Assembly (NCBI GenBank): GCA_013322215.1
Contig: JAAMEZ010000058.1
Span: 248,001 to 312,000, forward strand
Source of the DNA: Martinezella rhizogenes
Lineage (GTDB): Bacteria; Pseudomonadota; Alphaproteobacteria; Rhizobiales; Rhizobiaceae
Direction: 5' to 3'
DNA: 64,000 nucleotides
Shown: piece by piece, positions 55,105 to 63,301 of the stretch
Layout: every line of letters begins with the position of its first letter
Position numbering within the stretch: position 1 is the first letter of the stretch
The notes under the pieces: model-generated
The model's database searches: none
Seen by the model: the letters and a program-made list of their open reading frames with translations, nothing else
What the model was told of the DNA's origin: nothing
Program-made: the position numbers and the translations under genes

Positions 55105-55299
55105 ATGTCACGCTACAGGCATGTCGGCCTATCCGCCGACCCTCTCCAACGCCCTCGTGCCGTCGCGCTTCAGCGCGACGGGAGGCGCTTCTCTTCGGAC
55201 GCATTGCTGGACGGAATTCGCTCCGTCGCTCCACGCCTTGGGCTTGTTTTCCTGATCGCCGCCGCCCTGCAAATGGCGCTGCATCTGACCGGTCACTGA
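55105..55299 (+). CDS. small membrane protein (64 aa)
   Basis: A 64-aa protein with an Arg-rich N-terminus and a C-terminal helix, LGLVFLIAAALQMALHLTGH. AAAGGA lies six bases before ATG 55,105; an adjacent ATG at 55,102 is possible. The layout mirrors the 75-aa protein at 53,779 (basic head, terminal membrane helix, L-H near the end). Function unknown. Confidence 0.5.
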   Translation: MSRYRHVGLSADPLQRPRAVALQRDGRRFSSDALLDGIRSVAPRLGLVFLIAAALQMALHLTGH

Positions 55300-55333
55300 G
55301 TGAAATCGAAGAGATCCAAGAGGAAACATAAAA

Positions 55334-55603
55334 ATGGCAAACGCACAGCATCTTCAGCGTCGCTTAGCCCACAGCCTGCTCTCGCCGGCCCCGGCCCGCT
55401 TCATCATCGGGCGTGACCGCCGCGGCAGCTGGATCGTTCAGGATCGGCAGGGTCTGGTCGGCGGCCTATTCCGCAACGAAGCAGCCGCCCTGCATTTCGC
55501 CGCAGAAGAATGCAACCACAATCCGGCTGATATCTGCCTGGCGCCCGAAGGCGCTATCCTCGACCTCGACGGCTTCGCTCTCGCCTCGTCCAATTTGCAC
55601 TGA
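55334..55603 (+). CDS. hypothetical protein (89 aa)
   Basis: A soluble small protein with RFIIGRDRRGSWIVQDRQGLVGGLFRNEAAALHFAAEE, a pattern typical of short rhizobial proteins similar to DUF2188-like domains (RDGxWxV...GLxGGxF...EA..FA), followed by an acidic tail. AGAGGAAAC precedes the ATG. Function unknown; it may be co-transcribed with the 64-aa protein 35 bases upstream. Confidence 0.65.
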   Translation: MANAQHLQRRLAHSLLSPAPARFIIGRDRRGSWIVQDRQGLVGGLFRNEAAALHFAAEECNHNPADICLAPEGAILDLDGFALASSNLH

Positions 55604-55698
55604 ACTTGCCCTTGGCAGGCTTCGACACTATCCCGCCGAACGCTTCCTTAACCGCCCTCAGTTAAGCTTCCGGCCAGATATCCCAAGAACAGAAGACA

Positions 55699-56031
55699 AT
55701 GTCGAAGCCTGCCTTCCGCTACAGCCACTACGACCTCAAGGAACAGCGCGCCGGAACGGTGATCGAAATCACCCTCACGGCCATTGCCAATGTCAGGCTG
55801 ATGAACGGCTCGAATTTCGAGCGATTTACGGAAACCCTCAAGCACCAGTTTCTCGGCGGCGTTGCCAAGAAGTCGCCGATCCGGCTCACCATCCCCGAAT
55901 CCGGCCATTGGCATCTCGTCGTCGATATGGAAGGTCACAACGGGCAGGCAGAGTCGAGCGTGAAGATCGTCGATGCGGCACTGGCCCCCCGGATGCAGAA
56001 GGCTCCGCAGGAAACTTCCTCCGGCCGATAA
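55699..56031 (+). CDS. DUF1883 family protein
   Basis: A 110-aa protein of the uncharacterised DUF1883 family: YSHYDLKEQRAGTVIEITL, a VRLMNGSNFERF segment, and SGHWHLVVDMEGHNG near residue 75. This last motif is seen in small beta-barrel-like domains sometimes fused to TIR domains in other bacteria. The start has AGAAGAC upstream. It is convergent with rarA, 7 bases apart. No function is established. Confidence 0.8.
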   Translation: MSKPAFRYSHYDLKEQRAGTVIEITLTAIANVRLMNGSNFERFTETLKHQFLGGVAKKSPIRLTIPESGHWHLVVDMEGHNGQAESSVKIVDAALAPRMQKAPQETSSGR

Positions 56032-56038
56032 TACCGCG

Positions 56039-57355
56039 TTAACGCTCGCCGCGTTCCTTGCGCAGCTTCGACCACCAATCCAGCCGCTTGCGGATCTCCC
56101 GCTCGAAACCGCGCTCCGGCGGATCGTAGAAGGTTTGGCGACCCATCTTCTCCGGAAAATAGTTCTGGCCTGAAAAGGCATCCGGTTCGTCGTGATCGTA
56201 ACGATAGCCGTCGCCATATCCCTCGGTGCGCATCAGCTTGGTCGGCGCGTTGAGGATGTGCTTGGGCGGCAGAAGCGAGCCATTCTGCTTGGCAGCTTGC
56301 GTCGCGGCTTTGAAGGCCGTGTAAACAGCGTTGGATTTGGGCGCGGTGGCGAGATAGACGCAGGCCTGTGCCAGCGCCAGCTCGCCTTCCGGCGATCCGA
56401 GATAATCATAGGCATCCTTGGCGGCATTGCAGATGACCAGGGCTTGCGGATCGGCAAGCCCGATATCCTCCACCGCCATGCGCACCAGCCGGCGCCCGAG
56501 ATAGAGCGGATCCTCACCGGCATCGAACATGCGGGCGAGATAGTAGAGTGCGGCATCGGGATCGGAACCGCGGACCGATTTATGCAGCGCCGAGATCAGA
56601 TTGTAGTGCCCATCCTGTGCCTTGTCATAGACCGGGGCGCGGCGCTGGACGATCTTGACCAGCATGTCGGGATTGAAAAGCTCGTCCTTGCGCGCCGCGC
56701 GCCAGACCTCTTCCGCCAGCGTCAGCACCGAGCGGCCATCGCCATCGGCCATGCCGATCAGGCTGGCGCGGGCATCCTCGGTCAGCGGCAACGGCTTGCC
56801 CTCTACCGCCTCGGCGCGGCGGAGCAGTTCTTCCAGGCTCTCCTCGTCATGCGACTGGAATGTCAGGACGCGGGCGCGGGACAGAAGAGCGGCGTTGAGC
56901 TCGAAAGACGGATTTTCGGTCGTCGCCCCCACAAGAATGACGGTGCCATCTTCCATCACGGGCAGGAAGCTATCCTGCTGGGCGCGATTGAAGCGATGGA
57001 TCTCGTCGACGAACAGCAGGGTCTGGCGGCCATCCATGCGGCGCAGACGCGCCGCCTCGAACACCTTCTTCAGATCGGCAACGCCGGAGAAGATCGCCGA
57101 GATCTGCTCGAAGGCGAGACCCGCCTCGCCCGACAGCAACCGGGCAACCGTCGTCTTGCCGGTGCCGGGCGGTCCCCAGAAGATCATCGATCCCAGCGAA
57201 CCCGCCTCGATCATCCGGCGCAGCACGCCGTCCTCACCGGTCAGATGTGCCTGACCGGTGACTTCGGCCAATGTTTGCGGCCGCAGACGATCGGCGAGAG
57301 GCCGTTTGTTGGCAACCTCCTCCGGTACCCGCGGTGCAAACAGGTCATTACTCAT
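56039..57355 (-). CDS. rarA: replication-associated recombination protein A
   Basis: A 438-aa AAA+ ATPase (RarA/MgsA) that acts at stalled replication forks. The N-terminal clamp-loader-like AAA domain has Walker A GPPGTGKTT (residues 61-69), Walker B LLFVDEIHR, sensor 1 GATTENPSFE, and the MgsA C-terminal tetramerisation region with YYLARMFDAGEDPLYLGRR and NQxYFPEKM. It begins inside the end of the degP-like gene with a 4-base ATGA overlap, so the two are translationally coupled. Confidence 0.94.
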   Translation of the reverse strand: MSNDLFAPRVPEEVANKRPLADRLRPQTLAEVTGQAHLTGEDGVLRRMIEAGSLGSMIFWGPPGTGKTTVARLLSGEAGLAFEQISAIFSGVADLKKVFEAARLRRMDGRQTLLFVDEIHRFNRAQQDSFLPVMEDGTVILVGATTENPSFELNAALLSRARVLTFQSHDEESLEELLRRAEAVEGKPLPLTEDARASLIGMADGDGRSVLTLAEEVWRAARKDELFNPDMLVKIVQRRAPVYDKAQDGHYNLISALHKSVRGSDPDAALYYLARMFDAGEDPLYLGRRLVRMAVEDIGLADPQALVICNAAKDAYDYLGSPEGELALAQACVYLATAPKSNAVYTAFKAATQAAKQNGSLLPPKHILNAPTKLMRTEGYGDGYRYDHDEPDAFSGQNYFPEKMGRQTFYDPPERGFEREIRKRLDWWSKLRKERGER

Positions 57356-58755
57356 CGGAAGAACTGCCGGATACGCTGGCCGTCGCGCTCGATCTCGACG
57401 CGCCAGAAGCTTGGGTTTGACGTAACGGTCTTCTGGAGGATTTCCGTGGTGTTGATCGCGACACCATTGATGGAAATGACGATATCGCGGGCAGCAAATC
57501 CAAGCCGATCAGCCGGCGAATTCTGCTTCAGGCTCTCGATGACGACGCCGGTGGAATCCGGTGGCATATGCAGATCATCGGCGACGCGCGGCGAGAGATT
57601 GGCAACGGTTGCGCCGGAGAAGGGATTGTTGCCCTCGATCACCCGCTCATCGCGCGGCGTGGATTCGGGTGCTGCGGCAAGCGTCATCGTGGCCTGATGT
57701 TCCTTGCCGTTGTCAAGTACGGTCAATGATACAGTCGCACCGAGGCCGGCCGTGGTCAGACGATAGCCGAGCGCATCGGGATGCTCGATCGGGATATTGT
57801 TCAGGGCCGTGATCACCTCGCCCGGCTTGAGGCCGGCCTTGGCAGCCGGGCCGCCATCGACCACCTTCGTCACCAGCGCACCGCGCACCTTGTCGAGGCC
57901 AAGCGCTTCGGCAACGTCCGATGTGACAGGCTCGAAGGAGGCGCCGATATAGGGGCGCTCGAAAGCCTTGTCGCCGCGGTCGGCTGCGGCAAGGAAGACC
58001 TTGACCAGATTGGCCGGGATGGCGAAGCCGATACCGTTGGAGCCGCCGCCCTGGGAGAAGATCGCCGTGTTCAGCCCGATCAACTGGCCGGTCATGTTGA
58101 CGAGCGCGCCGCCCGAATTGCCAGGGTTGATCGAGGCATCGGTCTGGATAAAGAAGCCGACCTCGTTCTTTACCTGATTGCGGGCGAGCGCCGAGACGAT
58201 GCCGCTCGTGACAGTCTGTCCGACACCGAAGGGATTACCGATCGCCAGCACGAGATCACCGACCTCGATGCCATCGGAATTGCCGAGCGGCAGAACCGGG
58301 AAGGTCTCGTTCTTCGACTGGATCTTCAAGACGGCGAGATCGACGCGATCGTCCTTCAGAATGACCTTGCAGGGAAACTCGCGGCCGTCCGAAAGCGCGA
58401 TCTTGATATCGTCAGCGCCATCGACGACGTGGTTGTTGGTGATGACGGTGCCATTCGCCTCCACGATCACGCCCGAACCTAGAGATGATTGCTTCTCGGT
58501 GCGATTCGGCATGCGCTGGCCGAAGAACTGCTCGAAGAAGGGATCGCCGGCGAAAGGCGACTGACGCTGCACGACGCGCTCGGCATAGACGTTCACCACG
58601 GCGCCGGAGGTCTGCTTGACCAGCGGAGCGAAGGAAAGCTGCATCTGCGTCTGGCTTTCCGGCAGCGTCTTTGCCGTCTGAGCCTCAGCGGAAAGCGGCA
58701 TCGCCACGACGAGGGCAATCATCGAAACGGCAGTGCGCTTCAGGAGGACATGCAT
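57352..58755 (-). CDS. DegP/DegQ-type periplasmic serine protease
   Basis: A 467-aa HtrA-family protease. The signal peptide is residues 1-26. The catalytic triad is His109 (TNNHVV), Asp139 (DLAV) and Ser214 (GNSGGA). Two PDZ domains follow, at about residues 270-355 (GPAAKAGLKPGEVI) and 370-465 (SPADRLGFAARDIV). It degrades or refolds damaged envelope proteins. AGGGA eight bases before ATG 58,755 supports the start. It is co-transcribed with rarA, an arrangement common in Rhizobiales. Confidence 0.92.
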   Translation of the reverse strand: MHVLLKRTAVSMIALVVAMPLSAEAQTAKTLPESQTQMQLSFAPLVKQTSGAVVNVYAERVVQRQSPFAGDPFFEQFFGQRMPNRTEKQSSLGSGVIVEANGTVITNNHVVDGADDIKIALSDGREFPCKVILKDDRVDLAVLKIQSKNETFPVLPLGNSDGIEVGDLVLAIGNPFGVGQTVTSGIVSALARNQVKNEVGFFIQTDASINPGNSGGALVNMTGQLIGLNTAIFSQGGGSNGIGFAIPANLVKVFLAAADRGDKAFERPYIGASFEPVTSDVAEALGLDKVRGALVTKVVDGGPAAKAGLKPGEVITALNNIPIEHPDALGYRLTTAGLGATVSLTVLDNGKEHQATMTLAAAPESTPRDERVIEGNNPFSGATVANLSPRVADDLHMPPDSTGVVIESLKQNSPADRLGFAARDIVISINGVAINTTEILQKTVTSNPSFWRVEIERDGQRIRQFFR

Positions 58756-58929
58756 GGAAATTTCCCTTTTTAATTCTCTTTAAACAACGTTGTAGCGCCC
58801 GACGCTAGAAAGAAAAGAGGGCGGAAACATGAAGCATAAATGGACGTTTGCGGCGATAAAAAACAGGCTCGCTGAACAAAAACATGCTGTCATGCATTTC
58901 GCGTTGGGAATCGTCAAAGGGAGCCACAT

Positions 58930-59277
58930 ATGCGATCGATCCATCTTGCCGCCGCCACCCTCCTCATCTCGCTGGGTATGACCGGCATCTCCCATGCCGC
59001 CAGCTTCGATTGCGAGGGGCAGAACCTGAAGCCGGACGAAAAGACGATCTGCGACGTGAGGGCTCTCAACGATGCCGACGTGAGGATGGTAACGACCTTC
59101 GACCTGCTTTTAGGGCTTCTTGCCATGGGCGCGCGCGGCACGATGCAGGATCAGCAGACCGAATGGTTGAAGAAGCGGCAGGTTTGCGGGGCGGATGTCG
59201 CCTGCCTTACCTCGTCCTATCAAGAGCGTCAGAAAGAACTGAATGACGCCTACAAGCAGATCAATCGCCCGCTATAG
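58930..59277 (+). CDS. LprI-like (DUF1311) periplasmic protein
   Basis: A 115-aa protein with a signal peptide (residues 1-23) and the LprI/DUF1311 Cys pattern: FDCEGQNLKPDEKTICD, then QDQQTEWLKKRQVCGADVACLTSSYQER, giving four Cys that probably form two disulfides. Some family members inhibit host lysozyme, but most are uncharacterised. AAGGGAG lies seven bases upstream of the ATG. It is divergent from the degP-like gene. Confidence 0.85.
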   Translation: MRSIHLAAATLLISLGMTGISHAASFDCEGQNLKPDEKTICDVRALNDADVRMVTTFDLLLGLLAMGARGTMQDQQTEWLKKRQVCGADVACLTSSYQERQKELNDAYKQINRPL

Positions 59278-59318
59278 GAGCGCGTTTTGTGATGGCTTGA
59301 AGGCTTTCACCGGAGATG

Positions 59319-59360
59319 TCCCCTCTCCCCGCCTGCGGGGAGAGGGTTAGGGTGAGGGGT
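59319..59360. repeat. REP-like palindrome, copy 1
   Basis: CCCTCTCCCC (59,321-59,330) pairs perfectly with GGGGAGAGGG (59,337-59,346) around GCCTGC, followed by TTAGGGTGAGGGG. This is a dispersed intergenic element typical of rhizobial genomes. A second, imperfect copy lies inverted 85 bases further right. Confidence 0.75.
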
Positions 59361-59403
59361 AAACGCAGGGACAGACAAGCTCCGCCGTTGCGATAAAGCT
59401 CGA

Positions 59404-59487
59404 AAGCCCCTCATCCGTCCTCTCGCGGTCAAGCTATGCTCAACCGTTCGAGTCCACCTTCTCCCCGCTGTGCGGGGCGAAGGGGCT
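59404..59487. repeat. REP-like element, copy 2 (inverted)
   Basis: GCCCCTCATCCG (from 59,406) and CCTTCTCCCCGC (59,457-59,468) with GCGGGGCGAAGG (59,472-59,483) are the inverted counterpart of the copy at 59,319-59,360. It ends 3 bases before the ilvD stop codon and may affect ilvD message ends. Confidence 0.6.
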
Positions 59488-59490
59488 TGG

Positions 59491-61329
59491 TTATTTTCCA
59501 CCCAAATCGCGAACGGCGCCGCGATCGGCACTGGTTGCAAAAGCAGCATAGGCCTTGAGCGCCGTGGTCACGTTGCGCTTGCGCGGTTCGGCCGGGTGCC
59601 AACCCCTAGCGTTCTGAGCTTCTCGGCGCGCGGCAAGTTCGGCGTCATCGACACGCAGGCTGATGGTGCGGTTCGGGATGTCGATGTCGATCATGTCGCC
59701 TTCGCGCACCAGGCCGATCGTGCCGCCGTTTGCAGCTTCCGGCGAAGCGTGGCCGATGGAGAGGCCGGACGTACCGCCGGAGAAGCGGCCGTCGGTGATG
59801 AGCGCGCAGGCCTTGCCGAGACCCTTCGACTTCAGATAGCTCGTCGGATAGAGCATTTCCTGCATGCCGGGGCCGCCCTTCGGGCCTTCGTAGCGGATGA
59901 CGACGACGTCGCCAGCCACGACTTCATTGCTGAGAATGCCCTTGACGGCAGCGTCCTGGCTTTCGAAGACCTTGGCCGGGCCGGAGAACTTCAGGATCGA
60001 TTCATCGACACCGGCCGTCTTCACGATGCAGCCATCGAGCGCCAAGTTGCCCTTGAGGACGGCCAGACCGCCATCCTTCGAGAAGGGATGCTCGACGGAG
60101 CGGATGACGCCCTTCTCGCGGTCCGTATCCAGCTCATCCCAACGGGAGCTCTGGCTGAAGGCAACCTGTGTCGGAACGCCGCCGGGCGCCGCGCGGAAGA
60201 ATTCGCGCACGCTTTCGCTGTTGGTGCGGGTGATGTCCCAACGGTCGATGGCGTCGCCGAGGGTTTCGGCGTGAACGGTCGGGCAATCGCGGTTGATGAG
60301 GCCGCCCTTGTCGAGCTCGCCGAGGATCGACATGATGCCGCCGGCGCGGTGTACGTCTTCCATGTGTACGTCGCTCTTGGCGGGCGCAACCTTGGAGAGG
60401 CACGGCACACGGCGCGAGAGCGCGTCGATGTCGGCCATGGTGAAATCGACTTCGCCTTCATGCGCAGCGGCCAGAATATGCAGAACCGTGTTCGTCGAAC
60501 CGCCCATGGCGATATCGAGCGCCATGGCGTTCTCGAAAGCCTGCTTGGAGGCAACGGAACGCGGCAGGATGGAACCATCGTCCTGCTCGTAATAGCGGCG
60601 GGCGAGATCGACGACCAGATGGCCGGCTTCGACGAAGAGCCGCTTGCGGTCGGCATGGGTGGCGAGCGTCGAGCCATTGCCCGGCAGCGACAGGCCGAGA
60701 GCTTCGGTCAGGCAGTTCATCGAATTGGCGGTGAACATGCCCGAGCAAGAGCCGCAGGTCGGACAGGCCGAACGCTCGATGACCTGAACGTCCTCGTCGC
60801 TGATCTTGTCGTCGGCAGCGGCAACCATGGCGTCGACGAGATCGAGCGCGACCTTCTTGCCATGCAGAACGACCTTGCCGGCCTCCATCGGGCCGCCGGA
60901 AACGAAGACCGTCGGGATGTTCAGGCGCAGCGAGGCCATGAGCATGCCGGGAGTGATCTTGTCGCAGTTGGAGATGCAGACCATGGCGTCGGCGCAATGG
61001 GCATTGACCATGTATTCGACGCTGTCGGCAATCAGCTCGCGCGACGGCAGCGAATAGAGCATGCCGTCATGGCCCATGGCGATACCGTCATCGACGGCGA
61101 TGGTGTTGAATTCCTTGGCAACGCCGCCGGCCGCTTCGATTTCGCGGGCGACGAGCTGGCCGAGATCCTTGAGGTGAACGTGGCCGGGCACGAACTGGGT
61201 AAAGGAATTGACCACTGCAATAATGGGCTTGCCGAAATCGCTGTCCTTCATACCCGTCGCGCGCCAAAGGCCGCGCGCGCCGGCCATGTTGCGGCCGTGG
61301 GTGGTGGTTCTGGAACGATAAGCTGGCAT
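59491..61329 (-). CDS. ilvD: dihydroxy-acid dehydratase
   Basis: A 612-aa Fe-S enzyme that converts dihydroxy-isovalerate and dihydroxy-methylvalerate to 2-oxo acids in valine, leucine and isoleucine synthesis. Fe-S/metal ligands lie in CISNCDKITPGML and CPTCGSCSGMFTANSMN. The C-terminal DGRFSGGTSGLSIGHASPEA region carries the catalytic Ser. GAGGA eight bases before ATG 61,329 fixes the start; 26 extra residues upstream in the frame are non-coding. With ilvA in the same window the branched-chain pathway is partly represented, though not as an operon. Confidence 0.95.
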   Translation of the reverse strand: MPAYRSRTTTHGRNMAGARGLWRATGMKDSDFGKPIIAVVNSFTQFVPGHVHLKDLGQLVAREIEAAGGVAKEFNTIAVDDGIAMGHDGMLYSLPSRELIADSVEYMVNAHCADAMVCISNCDKITPGMLMASLRLNIPTVFVSGGPMEAGKVVLHGKKVALDLVDAMVAAADDKISDEDVQVIERSACPTCGSCSGMFTANSMNCLTEALGLSLPGNGSTLATHADRKRLFVEAGHLVVDLARRYYEQDDGSILPRSVASKQAFENAMALDIAMGGSTNTVLHILAAAHEGEVDFTMADIDALSRRVPCLSKVAPAKSDVHMEDVHRAGGIMSILGELDKGGLINRDCPTVHAETLGDAIDRWDITRTNSESVREFFRAAPGGVPTQVAFSQSSRWDELDTDREKGVIRSVEHPFSKDGGLAVLKGNLALDGCIVKTAGVDESILKFSGPAKVFESQDAAVKGILSNEVVAGDVVVIRYEGPKGGPGMQEMLYPTSYLKSKGLGKACALITDGRFSGGTSGLSIGHASPEAANGGTIGLVREGDMIDIDIPNRTISLRVDDAELAARREAQNARGWHPAEPRKRNVTTALKAYAAFATSADRGAVRDLGGK

Positions 61330-61668
61330 GGTGTCTTCCTCGTCATCCTGGAATTTGTGCGGCGTCGGCATGGGCCAAAGGTTTCGGGCCGAAGGAGACG
61401 CCGGCAACTCCGCTTTTTGGAATTGTCCTAATCCAATCGTGCAATACTGTCACTATCAACTCAAGCGAATCCGGTACGCTGCGGGGCAAGTGCTGCGGCC
61501 GGACAAACAAGCATTACGACCACAATTGGGAACGAAGCCGCCTGTTCACAAGCACACACAAAAAGTTGCTTTCACTTCCAAAGAAATGCCTGCCTAAGAG
61601 TGTAACAAAATCCGTGTCCACTGCGTATGGCTGATATCGAAGCTGTTACCGCATAGAGGAATTGCTCC
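61330..61668. other. gene-free divergent spacer ilvD / msrP
   Basis: About 340 bases, AT-richer near the middle, that must contain both promoters. No leader peptide, T-box or repeat was recognised. Confidence 0.45.
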
Positions 61669-62619
61669 ATGGCCTCCTTCCGCCCACCGAAAATCACATC
61701 CTCCGAGATCACGCCACGCTCGGTCTATCTGAAGCGGCGCGATTTCCTGACGGCCGCAGCGGCTGGCATCGGCATGGCGGCTGTCGGTGGCAAGGCGGCG
61801 ATGGCCGAGGCGCTGACGGCGACCAAGAGCAATTATACGGTCGATGAGAAGCTGACGCCGATCAAGGACGTCACTACCTACAACAATTTCTACGAATTCG
61901 GTCTCGACAAGGCCGATCCGGCCAACCTCTCGGGCAAGTTCAAGCCGCGGCCATGGACCATCAAGGTCGACGGCATGGTCAACAAGCCCGGCACCTTCGA
62001 TGTCGATGCTTTGATCAAGGAATTTCCGCCGGAAGAGCGCATCTATCGCATGCGCTGCGTCGAAGCCTGGTCGATGGTCATTCCCTGGGACGGCTTCCAG
62101 CTCTCTGCCCTGCTTGACAAGGTAGAGCCGCAGGGCAGTGCCAAATTCGTGGCCTTCGAGACCGTCGTCCGGCCGGAGGAAATGCCGGGGCAATCCGGCC
62201 TCCTGCAATCGCTGGAATGGCCCTATGTCGAGGGTCTGCGCCTGGACGAGGCCCGCAACCCGCTGACGCTGCTTGCGGTCGGCCTCTATGGCGAGACCCT
62301 GCCCAACCAGAACGGTGCGCCGATCCGGCTCGTCGTGCCGTGGAAATATGGCTTCAAAGGCATCAAGTCGATCGTACGCATCACGCTCACCGACAAGCAG
62401 CCGGTGAATACCTGGCAGGCGACGAACAGCCAGGAATACGGCTTCTATGCCAACGTCAATCCGGCCGTCGACCATCCGCGCTGGAGCCAGGCAACCGAAC
62501 GGCGCATCGGCGAAGGTGGCTTCTTCGGCTCGAACCGTCATCCCACTCTGCCCTTCAATGGCTATGCCGATCAGGTCGCCAGCCTCTATAGCGGCATGGA
62601 CCTCAGGGTGAATTTCTGA
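61669..62619 (+). CDS. msrP: methionine sulfoxide reductase catalytic subunit MsrP (YedY)
   Basis: A 316-aa periplasmic molybdopterin protein that repairs oxidised methionines in envelope proteins. The Tat leader has KRRDFLTAAAAGIGMAAV at residues 22-39. The Mo-ligating Cys130 is in YRMRCVEAWSMVIPW. GQSGLLQSLEWPYVEGLRLDEA and PWKYGFKGIKSIV bind the cofactor. AGAGG nine bases before the ATG supports the start. Its stop overlaps the msrQ start (TGATG). Confidence 0.94.
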   Translation: MASFRPPKITSSEITPRSVYLKRRDFLTAAAAGIGMAAVGGKAAMAEALTATKSNYTVDEKLTPIKDVTTYNNFYEFGLDKADPANLSGKFKPRPWTIKVDGMVNKPGTFDVDALIKEFPPEERIYRMRCVEAWSMVIPWDGFQLSALLDKVEPQGSAKFVAFETVVRPEEMPGQSGLLQSLEWPYVEGLRLDEARNPLTLLAVGLYGETLPNQNGAPIRLVVPWKYGFKGIKSIVRITLTDKQPVNTWQATNSQEYGFYANVNPAVDHPRWSQATERRIGEGGFFGSNRHPTLPFNGYADQVASLYSGMDLRVNF

Positions 62620-63272
62620 TGGCCCTCTCGTTCGCGCTCCCCAAGCGCTGGCAGCCTGCCTCCGTCTGGGCGCTCTATGTCGTCGGGCTCCTGCCGGCCG
62701 CCTGGGAATTCTATCTCGGCGCAACGGATCAGCTCGGCGCCGATGCGGTGAAAACCTTCGAGCTTTTCCTGGGGCTGTGGGCGATCCGCTTCCTGCTGCT
62801 GACGCTTGCGGTCACGCCGCTTCGCGATCTCTTCGGCTGGAACTATCTGCGCTATCGCCGTGCGCTCGGCCTGCTCTGTTTCTACTACGCGCTGATGCAC
62901 CTGACCGTCTATATGGTCCTTGATCAGGCGCTCGACGTACAGGCCGTCATCGACGACGTGCTGAAGCGGCCCTTCATCATGTTCGGCATGGCGGGGCTCG
63001 TCATGCTGCTGGCGCTAGCCGTGACCTCGAACAACTTCTCGATCAAACGGCTCGGCAAGACATGGATCTGGCTGCATCGCCTCGTCTATATCGTCGCCGC
63101 CTGCGGCGCCCTGCACTTCGCCCTGTCGACCAAGGTGCTGTCGCTGGAACAATTCATCTATATCGGCCTGCTGATCGCCATGATCCTCTACAGATCCTAC
63201 CGGCCGATCATGATGGAGAGACGGCGGGCAGCGCGCGGGCCAGCCGTGGCTTCCAGTTCCAGGGCGGCCTGA
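62619..63272 (+). CDS. msrQ: haem-binding membrane subunit MsrQ (YedZ)
   Basis: A 217-aa inner-membrane b-type cytochrome that feeds electrons from the quinone pool to MsrP. About six helices; haem-ligand His lie in YYALMHLTVYM and WLHRLVYIVAACGALHF. The TPLRDLFGWNYLRYRRALGL motif is a family signature. It overlaps msrP by one base, so the two are translationally coupled. Confidence 0.93.
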   Translation: MALSFALPKRWQPASVWALYVVGLLPAAWEFYLGATDQLGADAVKTFELFLGLWAIRFLLLTLAVTPLRDLFGWNYLRYRRALGLLCFYYALMHLTVYMVLDQALDVQAVIDDVLKRPFIMFGMAGLVMLLALAVTSNNFSIKRLGKTWIWLHRLVYIVAACGALHFALSTKVLSLEQFIYIGLLIAMILYRSYRPIMMERRRAARGPAVASSSRAA

Positions 63273-63301
63273 AGCGGTCGCCCTGCTCTTTCAAGCAATA
63301 G

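Noticed and set aside
59470..61431. A 653-codon open frame antisense to ilvD
   Set aside because: Same artefact; no motif, no RBS, and the sense frame is ilvD. The antisense frames opposite rarA (56,192-57,697), the ABC-F gene (44,563-45,966) and cpdB (23,153-24,364) were rejected for the same reason.
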